Shown: positions 15,878 through 20,186 of the stretch, piece by piece
Numbering within the stretch: position 1 is the first letter of the stretch
Layout of the letters: each line of letters begins with the position of its first letter
From: Sphingopyxis sp.
Lineage (GTDB): Bacteria; Pseudomonadota; Alphaproteobacteria; Sphingomonadales; Sphingomonadaceae
DNA: 20,186 nt
Assembly: GCA_012035435.1 (NCBI GenBank)
Contig: JAAUPH010000011.1
Span: 1 to 20,186, forward strand
Direction of reading: 5' to 3'
The notes under the pieces: generated by a model
What the model saw: only the letters and a program-made list of their open reading frames with translations
Told to the model about the DNA's origin: nothing
The model's database searches: none
Program-made: the position numbers and the translations under genes

Positions 15878-17742
15878 CCGGCCGCCTCTGCCTGCGATAT
15901 CTCTCATATCATGGACCCAATCGCGATCCCGCCATTGTGCCGTTGGGCGCAGGGCTGAACGTCATCTATGGCGCGTCCAACACCGGAAAATCCTTCATCG
16001 TAGATACGATTGATTTCATGTTGGGCGGAAAGGGGCCGCTACGCGATATCCCCGAGCGTATCGGCTATAATACCGTGATGCTCGCAGTCGAAGCGAGTAA
16101 CGGCGATCCATTTACTATCGTGCGCGCAGTCGAGGGCGGCCTCTTCGCTATCCATGAAGGCCTTCTTTATGAGGGCCTTCCCGAGGGCGCAGGGACGGCG
16201 CTTGCTGAGCAACACAATGATCGCCGCGATGACAATTTATCGGCTTTCTTGTTGGGAAAAATTGGCCTTGATCACAAGCGCATCCGCAAAAACAAGAAAG
16301 GCGATACGCAAAGTTTGAGCTTTCGCAATCTGGCGCGCCTTATCGTTGTCAATGAAGAGGAAATCATCCAGCAGCGGTCACCGCTCTCAGACGGCAACTA
16401 TAGTGCGGACACCGCCAACACGTCGGTTTTCAAACTCCTGCTCACTGGCGTGGACGATTCATCGGCAGTGACGGCTACGCGCTCCGCTGCCGAAGATCAT
16501 AATCGCGATGGACAGATCGCCATGCTCGATCAGCTCATTGGCGAGTATAAAAAGCAGATCAAGGCGCTCGCCGGTCCGCCCAAAGAGCTTCAAGAACAAT
16601 TGGCCCGCCTTGACCTTACCATGGCCGAGCAAGGGGAGCTGCTGTCGGTAACCGAAGCCCAGTTCAAACAGGCTTCGACTGATCGACGTGACGTTGCGCG
16701 CAGGATTGAAGATGCACGAAATCGCCTGACCGAGATTACTGCGCTTCTCGAGCGCTTTACGCTGTTGAAGGCGCATTACCAATCTGATCTCGAACGTTTG
16801 GAAGCCATTGCCGAAGCGGGGAGCTTGTTCGGCGCTCTTGCAGGTGCATCTTGTCCAGTTTGTGGAGCTGACTCCGAGCATCACAATCCCGCTCAGGATT
16901 GTGATGGCAACACAGACAGCGTCGTATCCGCCGCCCGCGCCGAGATAGCGAAAATTGAGACCAAGTTCGGCGAGTTGCTGGAGACAATCAGCGCCTTGCG
17001 CAATGAAGCCGTCTCCTTTGAAAAGCGACTACCCTCGCTCGAAGAGCGGCTTTCCGAATTGTCGGTTACGATTGACAAGACGGTGGCGCCAAATCTGAAG
17101 CAGATGCGCTCAAGCTACCGCACACTTGCGGACAAGAGCAGCGAGGTTCGGGAAGCACTTTCGATCCATCGCGCACTTGTTGATCTTGAACAGCGAAAGG
17201 CCAAAATTGAAGCTAATGATTCGCTAGACGCTGGCCCGTCCAACGCTGTTGACGTTGATCTCTCCACATCAACGGTAGACCGATTCTCAAAACTTGTTTT
17301 AGAAATACTTACCCAATGGGGCTTCCCAGATATTGATCGCGTTCATTTCGACATGAAAGTCCGCGACCTTATCATCAACGGCAAACCGCGAACCTCCTAC
17401 GGCAAGGGCTTGCGCGCCATCACCCAATCTGCATTCACCATCGGCTTGATGGAGTATTGCGCGCGTTTCGATACTCCTCACGCAGGGTTTGTCGTTTTGG
17501 ACTCACCGCTTCTGTCATATCGCGAGCCGGACAGCCCCGCAGACGACTTGCGTGCCTCGGATCTCAATAGTCGCTTTTATGATTATCTCGCCGAAGCGCA
17601 CTCCGAGCGGCAGTTCATCATCGTCGAAAATACCGACCCGCCGTCCGATATCCGCGCGAATGAACAAGCGGTCTTGTTCAGCGGCATCCGAAACGATGAT
17701 TCGCGATTTGGTTTGTTCCCTTTGCCAGAGCTAGCTAGCTGA
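15874..17742 (+). CDS. ABC-3C ATPase (DUF3732/SMC-Rad50-like)
   Basis: A 622-aa ABC-type ATPase with SMC/Rad50 layout. Walker A is GASNTGKS (residues 33-40) after a beta-rich N-terminus (LRYLSYHGPNRDPAIVPLG). A long central coiled coil (about 200-440) is interrupted by a CPVCG motif (Cys327, Cys330) with nearby Cys/His, like a zinc hook. The signature-like SYGKGLRAITQSAF is near 508, and Walker B is FVVLDSPLLS near 540, followed by QFIIVENTD. This matches the DUF3732 ATPase of ABC-3C systems, which probably senses or loads onto DNA. ATG 15874 overlaps the middle component's stop (ATGA). Stop 17742 is followed by a short stem TTCAGT/ACTGAA (17743-17761), a weak terminator candidate. Confidence 0.9.
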   Translation: MTGRLCLRYLSYHGPNRDPAIVPLGAGLNVIYGASNTGKSFIVDTIDFMLGGKGPLRDIPERIGYNTVMLAVEASNGDPFTIVRAVEGGLFAIHEGLLYEGLPEGAGTALAEQHNDRRDDNLSAFLLGKIGLDHKRIRKNKKGDTQSLSFRNLARLIVVNEEEIIQQRSPLSDGNYSADTANTSVFKLLLTGVDDSSAVTATRSAAEDHNRDGQIAMLDQLIGEYKKQIKALAGPPKELQEQLARLDLTMAEQGELLSVTEAQFKQASTDRRDVARRIEDARNRLTEITALLERFTLLKAHYQSDLERLEAIAEAGSLFGALAGASCPVCGADSEHHNPAQDCDGNTDSVVSAARAEIAKIETKFGELLETISALRNEAVSFEKRLPSLEERLSELSVTIDKTVAPNLKQMRSSYRTLADKSSEVREALSIHRALVDLEQRKAKIEANDSLDAGPSNAVDVDLSTSTVDRFSKLVLEILTQWGFPDIDRVHFDMKVRDLIINGKPRTSYGKGLRAITQSAFTIGLMEYCARFDTPHAGFVVLDSPLLSYREPDSPADDLRASDLNSRFYDYLAEAHSERQFIIVENTDPPSDIRANEQAVLFSGIRNDDSRFGLFPLPELAS

Positions 17743-17966
17743 TTCAGTTCCCACGACTGAACCTTTCCGCTGCACCCTGAGTTTCATCCGCGAATGTGGC
17801 TGTGGTCGTCGTCCCGTCAACGGGCGGCCCGATCCATTCGCCCTCATTTCATTCATGCTCCCGTGTTGCCCGTTTCGCCCCCTTCGTTCCTTGGCGGCTG
17901 ACAGTCCGACTTTCCCCCAGCCTGTTCCCTTCGCGTCCTCAGGATACAGCGAAAGGAGATCAGGAC
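17743..17966 (+). promoter_or_regulatory. Structured leader of the ArdC gene
   Basis: These 224 non-coding bases hold the stem TTCAGT/ACTGAA (17743-17761), the stem CCCGT-CA-ACGGG (17813-17824), C-rich stretches and, at the end, GGATACAGCGAAAGGAGATC with the ribosome site. I recall closely similar leaders before ardC genes of alphaproteobacterial mobile elements, so conservation is likely but unverified. It may carry a promoter that acts on entering single-stranded DNA. Confidence 0.4.
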
Positions 17967-18956
17967 ATGACCACTTCATCAAAAGAACGCCCAAAGAGAA
18001 AATTCCCGCAACGCTCACCGCATGAATCATGCGGCGTTGCTCGGGACGTGTACGGAGCTATCACCGATCAAATCATTGCCGCAATCGAAGCCGGAGCCGC
18101 CAGTGGTAATAGCTTGCCGCAAATGCCTTGGCATCGCGCAGGCGGATCAATCGAACGTCCCACAAATGTCGAAAGCAAGAACGCCTATCGCGGAGTCAAC
18201 ACCATCGCCCTTTGGGCATCGGCATATTGCCAGCAATTCGATCATGGCCTTTGGGGCACATATCGCCAGTGGCAAGAGAAGGGCGCTCAAGTCCGCAAGG
18301 GCGAGAAATCGTCCATCATCATTTTCTATCGTGACCTTCAACGGCATGAGCGTGACACGCAATCATCCGGCGATGATGATGATCGCGGCAATCGTTTCTT
18401 CGTCGCTCGCGCATCGCGCGTGTTCAACGTCGCGCAGGTCGATGGCTTCGAACTTCCTGCAATGGAACCAGCCATTGATCGCATCGATCCATGCGTCGCT
18501 GCCGAAGCATTCATCGCATCCACAGGTGCGAACATCACCGTTGCCGGTGAACGTGCATTCTACAATCGCACAACCGACAGCATCACGATGCCGGATCGTC
18601 ATCGCTTCATTGGCACCAAGACAAGCACAGCGACCGAAGGTTGGTATTCCACCTTGCTGCATGAGCTGACACATTGGTCAGGCGCAGAAACACGTTGCGC
18701 GCGCACCTTCGGTGAACGCTTTGGCGATGATGCCTACGCAATGGAAGAAATGGTTGCCGAGCTTGGCGCTGCATTCCTGTGTGGTGATCTTGGTATCACG
18801 GCAGAACCACGCGCCGATCATGCCGATTATATCGGCCACTGGCTGCGCATTCTCAAAGGCGACCGCAAGGCAATCTTCATGGCGGCGAGTGCTGCAAACA
18901 AGGCTGCCGAATACCTCAAGAGCATCGCTCAGATCGAACAACGAGAGGCGGCTTAG
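17967..18956 (+). CDS. ardC: ArdC-family antirestriction protein
   Basis: A 329-aa ArdC-type protein, known for protecting incoming plasmid DNA from host restriction through a ssDNA-binding N-terminal domain and a zincin-like metalloprotease domain. The N-terminal domain has WHRAGG...PTNVESKNAYRGVNTIALW and KGAQVRKGEKSS. The metalloprotease motif is LLHELTHWSG (HELTH, His near 232) with a downstream MEEMVAELGAAFLC third-ligand helix. The length is typical. ATG 17967 was chosen for its AGGAG site; the frame is open upstream to 17796, but that lies in the leader. A restriction system just ahead and an antirestriction protein here is the mix expected of a mobile element's cargo and transfer genes. 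Confidence 0.93.
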   Translation: MTTSSKERPKRKFPQRSPHESCGVARDVYGAITDQIIAAIEAGAASGNSLPQMPWHRAGGSIERPTNVESKNAYRGVNTIALWASAYCQQFDHGLWGTYRQWQEKGAQVRKGEKSSIIIFYRDLQRHERDTQSSGDDDDRGNRFFVARASRVFNVAQVDGFELPAMEPAIDRIDPCVAAEAFIASTGANITVAGERAFYNRTTDSITMPDRHRFIGTKTSTATEGWYSTLLHELTHWSGAETRCARTFGERFGDDAYAMEEMVAELGAAFLCGDLGITAEPRADHADYIGHWLRILKGDRKAIFMAASAANKAAEYLKSIAQIEQREAA

Positions 18957-19058
18957 TCCGCTTCATCATATTGAAATGGCTATATGTTTCTGTTTCATGC
19001 CACCGCGAACGTCGTCAACGTTGGCATATTCTCTCTCATCGCTTCATGAGCCGAAGGC

Positions 19059-19280
19059 CTAACGAAGCCCACAATAGAGATCACTCGTCGGACCGTGCAT
19101 GCTTACGGTCTTTTCTGGCTGATATTGATAGCCAGCTGGCGCAGGCGTCGGCCCAATAAATTGGTCTCTCAGATCAGGCGGGCCAATAGGTTGCTCGTAG
19201 CGTCTGACTCTTGCCGGTTCGTTTGATTGATTGCTTGATTCATCGTGTCCAATCCCAAATAATCTCTTTATAAAACTCAT
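19059..19280 (-). CDS. Small hydrophilic protein, unknown function
   Basis: A 73-aa protein starting MSFIKRLFGIG, an amphipathic N-terminus, then a Pro/Gln/Tyr-rich, probably disordered tail (EQPIGPPDLR..., PAPAGYQYQPEK). The ribosome site GGAGGAG lies just before ATG 19280 and a good promoter is upstream (19312-19341), so it is probably expressed. The short basic-hydrophobic start could attach to the membrane. The family is not recognised. Confidence 0.7.
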   Translation of the reverse strand: MSFIKRLFGIGHDESSNQSNEPARVRRYEQPIGPPDLRDQFIGPTPAPAGYQYQPEKTVSMHGPTSDLYCGLR

Positions 19281-19311
19281 CTCTCCTCCAATATATAATA
19301 TCTTATTATGT

Positions 19312-19341
19312 AATATATCACATATGATTAACTAAAGTCAA
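19312..19341 (-). promoter_or_regulatory. Promoter of the small protein gene
   Basis: On the minus strand, TTGACT (19341-19336) is separated by 18 bases from TATATT (19317-19312). The region is very AT-rich, and the -10 lies about 30 bases before ATG 19280, near the GGAGGAG ribosome site. This is a good match to a housekeeping sigma promoter. Confidence 0.6.
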
Positions 19342-19391
19342 ATATATGCATATCGCCGTAAGTATCGGTATAGAAAAACTTGACGTGTAGC

Positions 19392-19688
19392 TTAGAACTC
19401 TTTGAAATCATACATAGCAACGCCAATGTTGCTCTGGATTTGATACGGGCCTGTGCAGGTTGTCGGATCGCAGTCCCAGCCTGCGGTCAACTCTCCCATA
19501 TGCGGCAAGTCATCATCGATCTTTCGGTCAATTGCTCTGATTTGTGAGCAGGGAGCTGCTGACGACGTGCCGCCAACCAGTAGCCCGATGATGATCATCA
19601 CGATTGAAATTTCGACGAGCGTGAAGCCTGCTTGTATGCTTTGGGGAGCGCTCGTGATTGATGTGTATGATTTAAAAACGGGCGTCAT
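19392..19688 (-). CDS. Short type IV prepilin-like protein, central part missing
   Basis: A 98-aa prepilin-like protein. A 20-residue leader ends in QAG, followed by FTLVEISIVMIIIGLLVGG, the prepilin peptidase site with Glu at +5 and the hydrophobic helix. Directly after this helix comes a C-terminal segment CSQIRAIDRKIDDDLPHMG...WDC that matches the end of the neighbouring pilin remnant (CSVIGSIDRKIDDGTPYNG...WGC). The central domain seen in normal prepilins of 150 residues or more is absent, so it is an internally deleted or naturally minimal pilin. The start ATG 19688 lies within the last codons of the upstream pilin, suggesting one operon. Confidence 0.75.
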   Translation of the reverse strand: MTPVFKSYTSITSAPQSIQAGFTLVEISIVMIIIGLLVGGTSSAAPCSQIRAIDRKIDDDLPHMGELTAGWDCDPTTCTGPYQIQSNIGVAMYDFKEF

Positions 19689-20071
19689 AGATTAGCCTTC
19701 CCGTATTCTGATCGACATATACAGAGGTGCAAGATGCTGCGGATTCGCATCCCCAGCCACCGATGACAGACCCGTTGTAAGGAGTGCCATCATCAATTTT
19801 TCGATCGATTGACCCGATGACGGAACACGCAACCGTGTTGGTCGTGTCCATGGTTGTTGCTGAGATGTCGGTGATATTGATATTCGCCGCAGAGAAACGT
19901 GAGCATCCCAAGTTATTGTCCAAGTTGGACATTCGATATCCACCACCAATCGCTGCCGTTGGTTGCCCTTCGCCAAAATCAAGAGTCGTGGTGTTGCGAA
20001 CATCTATGGTCAGTAAGTTGGCAGCTTGGAGGTGGTGCCAAAACGTGAAGCGCTCATTAGTAGCTGCGATT
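19672..20071 (-). pseudogene. Type IV pilin C-terminal remnant interrupted by an IS3 element
   Basis: This frame encodes the C-terminal part of a pilin-like protein: ATNERFTFWHHLQAANLLT resembles the FWQHL..AGLI region of minor pilins, and the end CSVIGSIDRKIDDGTPYNG is shared with the next gene. The N-terminal methylation motif and helix are missing. The frame upstream enters an IS3-family element, and the MNEPISVSIKPAAG start comes from the element itself. The gene was probably cut near 20071. Any product would lack the prepilin helix and not be assembled. The rest may lie beyond the element, outside the window. Confidence 0.7.
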
Positions 20072-20186
20072 TGGCCTGCTGCCGGTTTGATGGACACCGA
20101 GATTGGCTCATTCATGCTACACCGGCCTCGCGTTCGAAGTCGATGGGGCTTCGGTATCCGATGGTCGAGTGCCTGCGGATCGGGTT
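20072..20186 (-). mobile_element. End of an IS3-family insertion sequence (partial)
   Basis: The sequence contains the C-terminal codons of an IS3-family transposase and then about 40 bases to a likely terminal repeat beginning TGGCCTGCTGCCGGTTTGAT (read on the plus strand from 20072). The exact boundary is inferred from where pilin-like sequence starts; the other end is outside the window. Confidence 0.7.
20112..20186 (-). CDS. IS3-family transposase OrfB, C-terminal end
   Basis: Twenty-four codons, NPIRRHSTIGYRSPIDFERE then AGVA and stop, match the conserved end of IS3-family OrfB transposases (RRHSTIGY.SP..FE), just after the DDE integrase core. The rest lies beyond the window. The stop is TGA at 20114-20112. 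Confidence 0.9.
   Translation of the reverse strand, partial: NPIRRHSTIGYRSPIDFEREAGVA

Noticed and set aside
17796..17966. In-frame N-terminal extension of ArdC by 57 residues
   Set aside because: The extra residues are Pro/Ser/Arg-rich translation of the non-coding leader, and a good AGGAG site precedes the internal ATG.

Overview
The window looks like a piece of an alphaproteobacterial chromosome carrying an integrated mobile element and defence cargo. This rests on the style of the serine recombinase, the ArdC gene with its leader, and a GC content that looks to be in the fifties by eye. No taxonomic marker gene is present, so the assignment is an inference.

Left part (1-5500). A tRNA-Leu(CAG) gene is faced by a large serine recombinase on the minus strand, whose C-terminal reading frame runs antisense through the tRNA. 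This looks like one end of an integrative element. A small recombinase-linked protein follows. Next is a minus-strand conjugation block: a 154-aa unknown protein, a membrane-anchored coiled-coil protein, a VirD4/TraG-type coupling ATPase without its own membrane segments, and a small coupled ORF ending in a palindromic terminator. No relaxase or mating-pair genes are in the window.

Middle (5500-11300). This part holds a helix-turn-helix protein and a minus-strand cluster of a duplicated-repeat protein, a radical SAM/SPASM enzyme with a very Cys/Pro-rich tail, and a transglutaminase-like cysteine protease. The cluster is a possible peptide-modification locus without an obvious precursor. It is followed by a coiled-coil protein, an exported protein and a small serine resolvase with an inverted repeat in front.

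Defence operon (11300-17742). A roughly 460-base non-coding stretch packed with about a dozen hairpins precedes five tightly coupled plus-strand genes: a DNA adenine methyltransferase, a PaeR7I/XhoI-family restriction enzyme, an Mrr-like nuclease fused to an ABC-3C C-terminal domain, an ABC-3C middle component, and a DUF3732-type ABC ATPase. Every junction is a TAATG or ATGA overlap, so a type II restriction-modification pair and a three-component ABC system are built as one operon. ArdC antirestriction with a structured leader follows.

Right end (18957-20186). A small protein with a strong promoter and ribosome site is followed by an unusually short type IV prepilin-like gene and the C-terminal remnant of a related pilin cut by an IS3-family element.

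Four reading-frame breaks (two in the recombinase, two in the methyltransferase) are each repaired by adding one base to a run of identical bases. Uncorrected sequencing deletions are therefore at least as likely as real pseudogenes.
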